This document shows positions 1 to 9,754 of a stretch of 64,000 bases of DNA, piece by piece (positions within the stretch are counted from its first letter, which is position 1; each line of letters begins with the position of its first letter). Source of the stretch: Linyphia triangularis (lineage: Eukaryota > Arthropoda > Arachnida > Araneae > Linyphiidae); the NCBI GenBank assembly GCA_963978545.1, contig CAXBTE010000026.1, positions 42,540-106,539 on the forward strand, given 5' to 3'. The notes under the pieces are model-generated. The model saw only the letters and a program-made list of their open reading frames with translations, had not been told where the DNA came from and did no database searches. A program made the position numbers and the translations under genes.

Positions 1-95
1 CAGTCACTTTATTTCAAATCTGCCCAAAAAAGGACCCTTAATTCAGTTTATAGCCCAAAATGTAGGTAAAATTCAGAAATTTTCAGTGTTTGAAA
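1..95. repeat. C-like head of the A unit (representative copy)
   Basis: The first 95 or so bases of A align base for base with the start of the C monomer at 2318. Both have CAGT-ACTTT, a CCCAA-AAAGGACCCT block, a TTTATA block and TAAAATTCAGAAA or TATAATTCAGAAA, in the same order and spacing. The similarity stops just before the place where C has its TAACGCGTTA palindrome, which A lacks. The same head begins all 57 A units. I read it as common ancestry of A and C; the direction (C to A) is inference. Confidence 0.85.
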
Positions 96-122
96 TGCAG
101 TCCTTTTTTGGGATCAACTTTC

Positions 123-434
123 GACCCCCTTAATATTTAGTGGTTGTTAAGATTTTCGTTTTTAAGAATCTCCTATTAATGAACTTCAATGTTGCCAAGT
201 TACAACATTGTGCTCCCAAAACTCTCTGTGTAAAAATTATGTATGTGTACCACTGAAAAAAACAACTTTGCAAATTTTGACCCCCTTAATATTTTGTGGT
301 TGTTAAGATTTTCGTTTTTAAGAATCTCCTATAGAAGACCTTAAATGTGGCCAAGTTACAATACTGTGCTCCAAATACACTATGAGTAAAAATTCAAAAA
401 CTGTAAAATCAATGTATTTTCAAAGGGAAATTTT
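123..434. repeat. Two diverged 156-bp subrepeats inside the A unit (representative copy)
   Basis: The segments from 123 and from 279 both begin GACCCCCTTAATATTT and stay nearly identical for about 50 bp, through GTGGTTGTTAAGATTTTCG and AAGAATCTCCTAT. They then diverge while keeping recognisable matches: CCAAGTTACAA, TGTGCTCC and GTAAAAATT. The offset is exactly 156 bp. Every ordinary A unit has both halves. Three units (17905, 26557, 35217) have lost exactly one period, so the pair is still an active substrate for deletion. Confidence 0.93.
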
Positions 435-530
435 GAACTTTGAAAATAGTGGCTCAAATGCTACCAAATTTTTTTTGGGGACCTGAAATATGTTTTATAT
501 TCATATTCTGTCCAAATGTGACTGAAAAAA

Positions 531-616
531 TAATTTTTTGAATTTTCAAATTTTTCGAAATTTTTCAAAGGGGTTAGCCTTAGGAAATTTTATGAAAAAA
601 TCACTTTTCCAAAAAA
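531..616. repeat. B unit, 86 bp (representative single copy within A)
   Basis: The unit runs from TAATTTTTTG to the A-run before the next TAATTTTTTG. Its landmarks in order are TTTTCGAAATTTTTC, AAAGGGGTTAGCC, TTAGGAAATTTTATG and AAAAAATCACTTTTCC. Ordinary A units have one copy. A 76-bp form lacks 10 bp because the unit contains two adjacent 10-bp near-repeats (AAATTTTTCG and AAATTTTTCA), and losing one is the simplest explanation. The short form also loses the TTCGAA palindrome. Confidence 0.93.
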
Positions 617-1491
617 TGGCTCAAAATGCTTCCAGATTTTGGTTTTAAAATAGAAATATGATTTGCAGTCACTTTATTTCAAATCTGCCCAATAAAGGAC
701 CCTTAATTCAGTTTATAGCCCAAAATGTAGGTAAAATTCAGAAATTTTCAGTGTTTGAAATGCAGTCCTTTTTTGGGATCAACTTTCGACCCCCTTAATA
801 TTTAGTGGTTGTTAAGATTTTCGTTTTTAAGAATCTCCTATTAATGAACTTCAATGTTGCCAAGTTACAACATTGTGCTCCCAAAACTCTCTGTGTAAAA
901 ATTATGTATGTGTACCACTGAAAAAAACAAATTTGCAAATTTTGACCCCCTTAATATTTTGTGGTTGTTAAGATTTTCGTTTTTAAGAATCTCCTATAGA
1001 AGACCTTAAATGTGGCCAAGTTACAATACTGTGCTCCAAATACACTATGAGTAAAAATTCAAAAACTGTAAAATCAATGTATTTTCAAAGGGAAATTTTG
1101 AACTTTGAAAATAGTGGCTCACATGCTACCAAATTTTTTTTGGGGACCTGAAATATGTTTTATATTCATATTCTGTCCAAATGTGACTGAAAAAATAATT
1201 TTTTGAATTTTCAAATTTTTCGAAATTTTTCAAAGGGGTTAGCCTTAGGAAATTTTATGAAAAAATCACTTTTTCAAAAAATAATTTTTTGAATTTTCAA
1301 ATTTTTCAAGGGGGTTAGCCTTAGGAAATTTTACGAAAAAATCACTTTTCCAAAAATAATTTTTTGAATTTTCAAATTTTTCGAAATTTTTCAAAGGGGT
1401 TAGCCTTAGGAAATTTTATGAAAAAATCACTTTTCCAAAAAATGGCTCAAAATGCTTCCAGATTTTGGTTTTAAAATAGAAATATGATTTG

Positions 1492-2317
1492 CAGTCACTT
1501 TATTTCAAATCTGCCCAATAAAGGACCCTTAATTCAGTTTATAGCCCAAAATGTAGGTAAAATTCAGAAATTTTCAGTGTTTGAAATGCAGTCCTTTTTT
1601 GGGATCAACTTTCGACCCCCTTAATATTTAGTGGTTGTTAAGATTTTCGTTTTTAAGAATCTCCTATTAATGAACTTCAATGTTGCCAAGTTACAACATT
1701 GTGCTCCCAAAACTCTCTGTGTAAAAATTATGTATGTGTACCACTGAAAAAAACAACTTTGCAAATTTTGACCCCCTTAATATTTTGTGGTTGTTAAGAT
1801 TTTCGTTTTTAAGAATCTCCTATAGAAGACCTTAAATGTGGCCAAGTTACAATACTGTGCTCCAAATACACTATGAGTAAAAATTCAAAAACTGTAAAAT
1901 CAATGTATTTTCAAAGGGAAATTTTGAACTTTGAAAATAGTGGCTCACATGCTACCAAATTTTTTTTGGGGACCTGAAATATGTTTTATATTCATATTCT
2001 GTCCAAATGTGACTGAAAAAATAATTTTTTGAATTTTCAAATTTTTCGAAATTTTTCAAAGGGGTTAGCCTTAGGAAATTTTATGAAAAAATCACTTTTT
2101 CAAAAAATAATTTTTTGAATTTTCAAATTTTTCAAGGGGGTTAGCCTTAGGAAATTTTACGAAAAAATCACTTTTCCAAAAATAATTTTTTGAATTTTCA
2201 AATTTTTCGAAATTTTTCAAAGGGGTTAGACTTAGGAAATTTTATGAAAAAATCACTTTTCCAAAAAATTTCTCAAAATGCTTCCAGATTTTGGTTTTAA
2301 AATAGAAATATAGTTTA
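1492..2317. repeat. Terminal A unit with 3-unit B array, before C block 1
   Basis: This A copy carries B units at 2022, 2108 and 2183 (86, 75 and 86 bp). The last B has GGTTAGACTT in place of GGTTAGCCTT. The tail is the terminal type: AAAATTTCTC instead of AAAATGGCTC, and ATATAGTTTACAG instead of ATATGATTTGCAG. It then runs directly into the first C monomer. It has the CTCACATG marker and lacks the CTACGAG marker of the terminal units from 13745 onward. Confidence 0.95.
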
Positions 2318-4489
2318 CAGTAACTTTTTATTAAATATGCCCAAGAAAGGACCCTCAAATCGCTTTATAAACCAAGCTGTCGGTATAATTCAGAAAAATC
2401 CAAAATAACGCGTTAACACAGAAATGGAGACGTTTTTGAACGCAATTTTTGAAACTAGTTGGGAATTTTCCGAAATGCTTTAAAATTTTAGCTGTGACCT
2501 TAGAGTATTCTCAAAAGTTACTTTTTATCAAAACTGTTCAAGAAAGGACCCTTATATCGATTTATATCCCAAATTATCGGTAAAATTCAGAAAAATCCAA
2601 AATAACGCGTTAACACAGAAATAGAGACGATTTTGAAAGCAATTTTTAAAACTAGCTGGGAATTGTCCGAAATTCTTTGAAAATGATCAAAAGTAACTTT
2701 TTATAAAAACTGTCAAGAAAGGACCCTTAAATCGCTTTATAGCCCAAACTGTCGGTAAAATTCAGAAAAATCCAAAATAACGCGTTAACACAGAAATAGA
2801 GACGATTTTGAACGATATTTTTAAAACTAGCTGGGAATTGTCCGAAATGCTTTGAAAATGCTCAAGAGTTACTTTTTATCAAAACTGTCAAGAAAGGACC
2901 CTTAAATCGCTTTATAGCCCAAACTGTCGGTAAAATTCAGAAAAATCCAAAATAACGCGTTAACACAGAAATAGAGACGATTTTGAAAGCAATTTTTAAA
3001 ACTAGCTGGGAATTGTCCGAAATGCTTTGAAAATGCTCAAAAGTAACTTTTTATCAAAACTGTCAAGAAAGGACCCTTTAATCGCTTTATAGCCCAAACT
3101 GTTGGTAGAATTCCGAAAAATCCAAAATAACGCGTTAACACAGAAATAGAGACGGTTTTGAACGCAATTTCTGAAACTAGCTGGGAATTGTCCGAAATGC
3201 TTTAAAATTTTAGCTGTGACCTAAGAGTATGCTTAAAAGTTACTTTTTATCAAAACTGTTCAAGAAAGGACCCTTAAATCGATTTATAGCCTAAACTGTC
3301 GGTAAAATTCAGAAAAATCCAAAATAACGCGTTAACACAGAAATAGAGACGATTTTGAACGATATTTTTCAAACTAGCTGGGAATTGTCCGAAATGCTTT
3401 GAAAATGCTCAAGAGTTACTTTTTATCAAAACTGTCAAGAAAGAAGCCTTAAATCGCTTTATAGGCCAAACTGTCGGTAAAATTCAGAAAAATCCAAAAT
3501 AACGCGTTAACACAGAAATAGAGACGATTTTGAACGATATTTTTAAAACTAGCTGGGAATTGTCCGAAATGCTTTGAAAATGCTCAAGAGTTACTTTTTA
3601 TCAAAACTGTCAAGAAAGGACCCTTAAATCGCTTTATAGCCCAAACTGTCGGTAAAATTCAGAAAAATCCAAAATAACGCGTTAACACAGAAATAGAGAC
3701 GATTTTGAAAGCAATTTTTAAAACTAGCTGGGAATTGTCCGAAATGCTTTGAAAATGCTCAAAAGTAACTTTTTATCAAAACTGTCAAGAAAGGACCCTT
3801 TAATCGCTTTATAGCCCAAACTGTTGGTAGAATTCCGAAAAATCCAAAATAACGCGTTAACACAGAAATAGAGACGGTTTTGAACGCAATTTCTGAAACT
3901 AGCTGGGAATTGTCCGAAATGCTTTAAAATTTTAGCTGTGACCTAAGAGTATGCTTAAAAGTTACTTTTTATCAAAACTGTTCAAGAAAGGACCCTTAAA
4001 TCGATTTATAGCCTAAACTGTCGGTAAAATTCAGAAAAATCCAAAATAACGCGTTAACACAGAAATAGAGACGATTTTGAACGATATTTTTAAAACTAGC
4101 TGGGAAATGTCCGAAATGCTTTGAAAATGCTCAATAGTTACTTTTTATCAAAACTGTTCAAGAAAAGACCCTTAAATCGATTTATAGCCCAATCTGTCGG
4201 GAAAATTCAGTAAAATCCAAAATAACGCGTTAGCACAGAAATAGAGACGGTTTTGAACGAAATTTTGGAATTTAGCTGGGAAATGTCCGAAATGTGTCAA
4301 ATTTAGCTGTTAACATAGGAGAATGCTTAAGAGTTACTTTTTATCAAAACTATCCAAGAAAGGTCCCTTAAATCGCTTTATAGCCCAAACTGTCGTTAAA
4401 ATTCAAAAAAATCCAAAATAACGCGTTTGCTCAGAAATGGAGACGATTTTGTACGAAATTTTGAAACTAGCTGGGAAATTTTAGTTGAA
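2318..4489. repeat. C block 1: 12 C monomers
   Basis: Taking the G of AGT(T/A)ACTTTTTAT as the phase, monomers begin at 2320, 2517, 2693, 2868, 3043, 3239, 3415, 3590, 3765, 3961, 4137 and 4333. Lengths are 197, 176, 175, 175, 196, 176, 175, 175, 196, 176 and 196, and the twelfth is cut at the C-to-A junction. Long monomers have an extra 21 bp around TTTTAGCTGTGACC. Monomers 5-8 repeat 1-4 at 722-723 bp, and 9-10 begin a third round. Differences confined to this block include T at 2468 and T at 2674. GAGTATTCTC near 2505 is shared only with block 2. Confidence 0.96.
2406..2415. other. TAACGCGTTA palindrome of the C monomer (representative)
   Basis: A perfect 10-bp palindrome with two CpG steps in otherwise CpG-poor DNA. 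In block 1 it begins at 2406, 2603, 2778, 2953, 3128, 3325, 3500, 3675, 3850, 4047 and 4223, always 85-86 bp after the monomer start. The twelfth copy (4419) reads TAACGCGTTT. In blocks 3, 4, 5, 6 and 8 the sixth monomer reads TAACGCGGTA (15972, 24624, 33284, 47915, 60170). By my reading 79 of 92 monomers are intact. It contains ACGCGT. It does not match the mammalian CENP-B box. A binding function is inference. Confidence 0.8.
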
Positions 4490-5333
4490 GACCTGAAATA
4501 TGTTTTATATTCATATTCTGTCGAAATTTGACTGAAAAAATAATTTTTTGAATTTTCAAATTTTTCGAAATTTTTCAAAGGGGTTAGACTTAGGAAATTT
4601 TATGAAAAAATCACTTTTCCAAAAAATAATTTTTTGAATTTTCAAATTTTTCGAAATTTTTCAAAGGGGTTAGTCTTAGGAAATTTTATGAAAAAATCAC
4701 TTTTCCAAAAAATAATTTTTTGAATTTTCAAATTTTTCAAAGGGGTTAGCCTTAGGAAATTTTATGAAAAAATCACTTTTCCAAAAAATAATTTTTTGAA
4801 TTTTCAAATTTTTCGAAATTTTTCAAAGGGGTTAGTCTTAGGAAATTTTATGAAAAAATCACTTTTCCAAAAAATAATTTTTTGAATTTTCAAATTTTTC
4901 AAAGGGGTTAGCCTAAGGAAATTTCATGAAAAAATCACTTTTCCAAAAAATAATTTTTTGAATTTTCAAATTTTTCAAAGGGGTTAGCCTTAGGAAATTT
5001 TATGAAAAAATCACTTTTCCAAAAAATAATTTTTTGAATTTTCAAATTTTTCGAAATTTTTCAAAGGGGTTAGTCTTAGGAAATTTTATGAAAAAATCAC
5101 TTTTCCAAAAAATAATTTTTTGAATTTTCAAATTTTTCGAAATTTTTGAAAGGGGTTAGCCTTGGGAAATTTTATGAAAAAATCACTTTTCCAAAAATTA
5201 ATTTTTTGAATTTTCAAATTTTTCGAAATTTTTCAAAGGGGTTAGCCTTAGGAAATTTTATGAAAAAATCACTTTTCCAAAAAACTGCTCAAAATGCTTC
5301 CAGATTTTGGTTTTAAAATAGAAATATGATTTG
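4490..5333. repeat. Hybrid A remnant with 9-unit B array, after C block 1
   Basis: A sequence resumes at GACCTGAAATATG, which is A position +480; positions +1 to +479 are absent, with the C block in their place. The linker reads CTGTCGAAATTTGAC where ordinary A has CTGTCCAAATGTGAC. Nine B units follow at 4541, 4627, 4713, 4789, 4875, 4951, 5027, 5113 and 5199 (86, 86, 76, 86, 76, 76, 86, 86, 86 bp), the most of any such array here. The tail begins AAAACTGCTC, a marker found only after C blocks. Confidence 0.95.
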
Positions 5334-5998
5334 CAGTCACTTTATTTCAAATCTGCCCAATAAAGGACCCTTAATTCAGTTTATAGCCCAAAATGTAGGT
5401 AAAATTCAGAAATTTTCAGTGTTTGAAATGCAGTCCTTTTTTGGGATCAACTTTCGACCCCCTTAATATTTAGTGGTTGTTAAGATTTTCGTTTTTAAGA
5501 ATCTCCTATTAATGAACTTCAATGTTGCCAAGTTACAACATTGTGCTCCCAAAACTCTCTGTGTAAAAATTATGTATGTGTACCACTGAAAAAAACAACT
5601 TTGCAAATTTTGACCCCCTTAATATTTTGTGGTTGTTAAGATTTTCGTTTTTAAGAATCTCCTATAGAAGACCTTAAATGTGGCCAAGTTACAATACTGT
5701 GCTCCAAATACACTATGAGTAAAAATTCAAAAACTGTAAAATCAATGTATTTTCAAAGGGAAATTTTGAACTTTGAAAATAGTGGCTCAAATGCTACCAA
5801 ATTTTTTTTGGGGACCTGAAATATGTTTTATATTCATATTCTGTCCAAATGTGACTGAAAAAATAATTTTTTGAATTTTCAAATTTTTCGAAATTTTTCA
5901 AAGGGGTTAGCCTTAGGAAATTTTATGAAAAAATCACTTTTCCAAAAAATGGCTCAAAATGCTTCCAGATTTTGGTTTTAAAATAGAAATATGATTTG
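5334..5998. repeat. Single ordinary A unit
   Basis: One 665-bp A unit with AATAAAGG head and CTCAAATG marker. With the terminal unit at 5999 it makes this the shortest A run in the window (two copies between C blocks 1 and 2), giving a 4507-bp higher-order period. Confidence 0.95.
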
Positions 5999-6824
5999 CA
6001 GTCACTTTATTTCAAATCTGCCCAATAAAGGACCCTTAATTCAGTTTATAGCCCAAAATGTAGGTAAAATTCAGAAATTTTCAGTGTTTGAAATGCAGTC
6101 CTTTTTTGGGATCAACTTTCGACCCCCTTAATATTTAGTGGTTGTTAAGATTTTCGTTTTTAAGAATCTCCTATTAATGAACTTCAATGTTGCCAAGTTA
6201 CAACATTGTGCTCCCAAAACTCTCTGTGTAAAAATTATGTATGTGTACCACTGAAAAAAACAACTTTGCAAATTTTGACCCCCTTAATATTTTGTGGTTG
6301 TTAAGATTTTCGTTTTTAAGAATCTCCTATAGAAGACCTTAAATGTGGCCAAGTTACAATACTGTGCTCCAAATACACTATGAGTAAAAATTCAAAAACT
6401 GTAAAATCAATGTATTTTCAAAGGGAAATTTTGAACTTTGAAAATAGTGGCTCACATGCTACCAAATTTTTTTTGGGGACCTGAAATATGTTTTATATTC
6501 ATATTCTGTCCAAATGTGACTGAAAAAATAATTTTTTGAATTTTCAAATTTTTCGAAATTTTTCAAAGGGGTTAGCCTTAGGAAATTTTATGAAAAAATC
6601 ACTTTTTCAAAAAATAATTTTTTGAATTTTCAAATTTTTCAAGGGGGTTAGCCTTAGGAAATTTTACGAAAAAATCACTTTTCCAAAAATAATTTTTTGA
6701 ATTTTCAAATTTTTCGAAATTTTTCAAAGGGGTTAGACTTAGGAAATTTTATGAAAAAATCACTTTTCCAAAAAATTTCTCAAAATGCTTCCAGATTTTG
6801 GTTTTAAAATAGAAATATAGTTTA
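5999..6824. repeat. Terminal A unit with 3-unit B array, before C block 2
   Basis: At 826 bp it matches the terminal unit at 1492 in length, B pattern (86, 75, 86), CTCACATG marker and terminal tail. It therefore looks like its direct copy at 4507 bp. It differs from the later terminal units, which carry 8 B units. Confidence 0.95.
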
Positions 6825-8996
6825 CAGTAACTTTTTATTAAATATGCCCAAGAAAGGACCCTCAAATCGCTTTATAAACCAAGCTGTCGGTATAATTCAG
6901 AAAAATCCAAAATAACGCGTTAACACAGAAATGGAGACGTTTTTGAACGCAATTTTTGAAACTAGTTGGGAATTGTCCGAAATGCTTTAAAATTTTAGCT
7001 GTGACCTTAGAGTATTCTCAAAAGTTACTTTTTATCAAAACTGTTCAAGAAAGGACCCTTATATCGATTTATATCCCAAATTATCGGTAAAATTCAGAAA
7101 AATCCAAAATAACGCGTTAACACAGAAATAGAGACGATTTTGAAAGCAATTTTTAAAACTAGCTGGGAATTGTCCGAAATGCTTTGAAAATGATCAAAAG
7201 TAACTTTTTATAAAAACTGTCAAGAAAGGACCCTTAAATCGCTTTATAGCCCAAACTGTCGGTAAAATTCAGAAAAATCCAAAATAACGCGTTAACACAG
7301 AAATAGAGACGATTTTGAACGATATTTTTAAAACTAGCTGGGAATTGTCCGAAATGCTTTGAAAATGCTCAAGAGTTACTTTTTATCAAAACTGTCAAGA
7401 AAGGACCCTTAAATCGCTTTATAGCCCAAACTGTCGGTAAAATTCAGAAAAATCCAAAATAACGCGTTAACACAGAAATAGAGACGATTTTGAAAGCAAT
7501 TTTTAAAACTAGCTGGGAATTGTCCGAAATGCTTTGAAAATGCTCAAAAGTAACTTTTTATCAAAACTGTCAAGAAAGGACCCTTTAATCGCTTTATAGC
7601 CCAAACTGTTGGTAGAATTCCGAAAAATCCAAAATAACGCGTTAACACAGAAATAGAGACGGTTTTGAACGCAATTTCTGAAACTAGCTGGGAATTGTCC
7701 GAAATGCTTTAAAATTTTAGCTGTGACCTAAGAGTATGCTTAAAAGTTACTTTTTATCAAAACTGTTCAAGAAAGGACCCTTAAATCGATTTATAGCCTA
7801 AACTGTCGGTAAAATTCAGAAAAATCCAAAATAACGCGTTAACACAGAAATAGAGACGATTTTGAACGATATTTTTCAAACTAGCTGGGAATTGTCCGAA
7901 ATGCTTTGAAAATGCTCAAGAGTTACTTTTTATCAAAACTGTCAAGAAAGAAGCCTTAAATCGCTTTATAGGCCAAACTGTCGGTAAAATTCAGAAAAAT
8001 CCAAAATAACGCGTTAACACAGAAATAGAGACGATTTTGAACGATATTTTTAAAACTAGCTGGGAATTGTCCGAAATGCTTTGAAAATGCTCAAGAGTTA
8101 CTTTTTATCAAAACTGTCAAGAAAGGACCCTTAAATCGCTTTATAGCCCAAACTGTCGGTAAAATTCAGAAAAATCCAAAATAACGCGTTAACACAGAAA
8201 TAGAGACGATTTTGAAAGCAATTTTTAAAACTAGCTGGGAATTGTCCGAAATGCTTTGAAAATGCTCAAAAGTAACTTTTTATCAAAACTGTCAAGAAAG
8301 GACCCTTTAATCGCTTTATAGCCCAAACTGTTGGTAGAATTCCGAAAAATCCAAAATAACGCGTTAACACAGAAATAGAGACGGTTTTGAACGCAATTTC
8401 TGAAACTAGCTGGGAATTGTCCGAAATGCTTTAAAATTTTAGCTGTGACCTAAGAGTATGCTTAAAAGTTACTTTTTATCAAAACTGTTCAAGAAAGGAC
8501 CCTTAAATCGATTTATAGCCTAAACTGTCGGTAAAATTCAGAAAAATCCAAAATAACGCGTTAACACAGAAATAGAGACGATTTTGAACGATATTTTTAA
8601 AACTAGCTGGGAAATGTCCGAAATGCTTTGAAAATGCTCAATAGTTACTTTTTATCAAAACTGTTCAAGAAAAGACCCTTAAATCGATTTATAGCCCAAT
8701 CTGTCGGGAAAATTCAGTAAAATCCAAAATAACGCGTTAGCACAGAAATAGAGACGGTTTTGAACGAAATTTTGGAATTTAGCTGGGAAATGTCCGAAAT
8801 GTGTCAAATTTAGCTGTTAACATAGGAGAATGCTTAAGAGTTACTTTTTATCAAAACTATCCAAGAAAGGTCCCTTAAATCGCTTTATAGCCCAAACTGT
8901 CGTTAAAATTCAAAAAAATCCAAAATAACGCGTTTGCTCAGAAATGGAGACGATTTTGTACGAAATTTTGAAACTAGCTGGGAAATTTTAGTTGAA
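6825..8996. repeat. C block 2: 12 C monomers
   Basis: It has the same 2172-bp length and monomer order as block 1, displaced by 4507 bp. It shares with block 1 the GAGTATTCTC form in monomer 1 and the GCTTTATAGCCC form of monomer 3. Blocks 3-8 have GAGTATGCTC and GCTGTATAGCCT there. Blocks 1 and 2 are therefore one subfamily. The block 1 base T at 2468 is G here. Confidence 0.96.
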
Positions 8997-9754
8997 GACC
9001 TGAAATATGTTTTATATTCATATTCTGTCGAAATTTGACTGAAAAAATAATTTTTTGAATTTTCAAATTTTTCGAAATTTTTCAAAGGGGTTAGTCTTAG
9101 GAAATTTTATGAAAAAATCACTTTTCCAAAAAATAATTTTTTGAATTTTCAAATTTTTCAAAGGGGTTAGCCTTAGGAAATTTTATGAAAAAATCACTTT
9201 TCCAAAAAATAATTTTTTGAATTTTCAAATTTTTCGAAATTTTTCAAAGGGGTTAGTCTTAGGAAATTTTATGAAAAAATCACTTTTCCAAAAAATAATT
9301 TTTTGAATTTTCAAATTTTTCAAAGGGGTTAGCCTAAGGAAATTTCATGAAAAAATCACTTTTCCAAAAAATAATTTTTTGAATTTTCAAATTTTTCAAA
9401 GGGGTTAGCCTTAGGAAATTTTATGAAAAAATCACTTTTCCAAAAAATAATTTTTTGAATTTTCAAATTTTTCGAAATTTTTCAAAGGGGTTAGTCTTAG
9501 GAAATTTTATGAAAAAATCACTTTTCCAAAAAATAATTTTTTGAATTTTCAAATTTTTCGAAATTTTTGAAAGGGGTTAGCCTTGGGAAATTTTATGAAA
9601 AAATCACTTTTCCAAAAATTAATTTTTTGAATTTTCAAATTTTTCGAAATTTTTCAAAGGGGTTAGCCTTAGGAAATTTTATGAAAAAATCACTTTTCCA
9701 AAAAACTGCTCAAAATGCTTCCAGATTTTGGTTTTAAAATAGAAATATGATTTG
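8997..9754. repeat. Hybrid A remnant with 8-unit B array, after C block 2
   Basis: It starts at the same C-to-A junction. Its B spacing is 86, 76, 86, 76, 76, 86, 86, 86. Compared with the array after block 1 it lacks one 86-bp unit near the start: the GGTTAGACTT unit is missing and the first unit reads GGTTAGTCTT. Loss by exchange between adjacent B units accounts for the 86-bp difference. Confidence 0.95.

Larger units (their letters stand above)
1..1491. repeat. A satellite array, two units (1-665, 666-1491)
   Basis: The first unit is an ordinary 665-bp A copy. Its head has the AAAAAAGG form seen in A2 and some terminal units, not the commoner AATAAAGG. The second unit is 826 bp because it holds three B units instead of one, of 86, 75 and 86 bp. 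It keeps the ordinary tail (AAAATGGCTC) and is followed by another A, so B expansion is not confined to units that touch C. The second unit also carries CTCACATG instead of CTCAAATG, a marker shared with the units at 1492, 5999, 21732 and 30392. No coding potential is visible. Confidence 0.96.

Noticed and set aside
111..140. CENP-B box in the A unit (TTTCGACCCCC or TTTTCGTTTTTAAG)
   Set aside because: Neither matches the required TTCG-N4-A-NN-CGGG core on either strand; no such match was seen in A, B or C.
590..600. Short frames starting ATGAAAAAATCACTTTTCC in B units, resembling a bacterial start or signal peptide
   Set aside because: They run into stops within a few dozen codons, and their length follows the number of B units, not selection. 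There is no bacterial gene context.
2318..4489. CRISPR-like array from regular repeats
   Set aside because: The repeated unit is the whole 175-197 bp with no unique spacers, and the DNA is clearly eukaryotic satellite.
4396..4578. A 60-codon ATG-to-stop reading frame on the minus strand, repeated at 8903, 17043, 25695, 34355, 48986, 53755 and 61241
   Set aside because: It spans the junction of the twelfth C monomer, the A linker and the first B unit, so it recurs only because that junction recurs. Its composition (Phe, Lys, Ser, Asn) is what AT-rich repeat DNA gives by chance, and I recognise no domain or initiation context.
4580..4600. GGGGTTAG and CTTAGG in B units, resembling telomere repeats (TTAGGG, TTAGG, TTAGGC)
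   Set aside because: They occur as one short match per 86 bp with no tandem hexamer or pentamer run, so they are part of the B sequence and not telomeric DNA.
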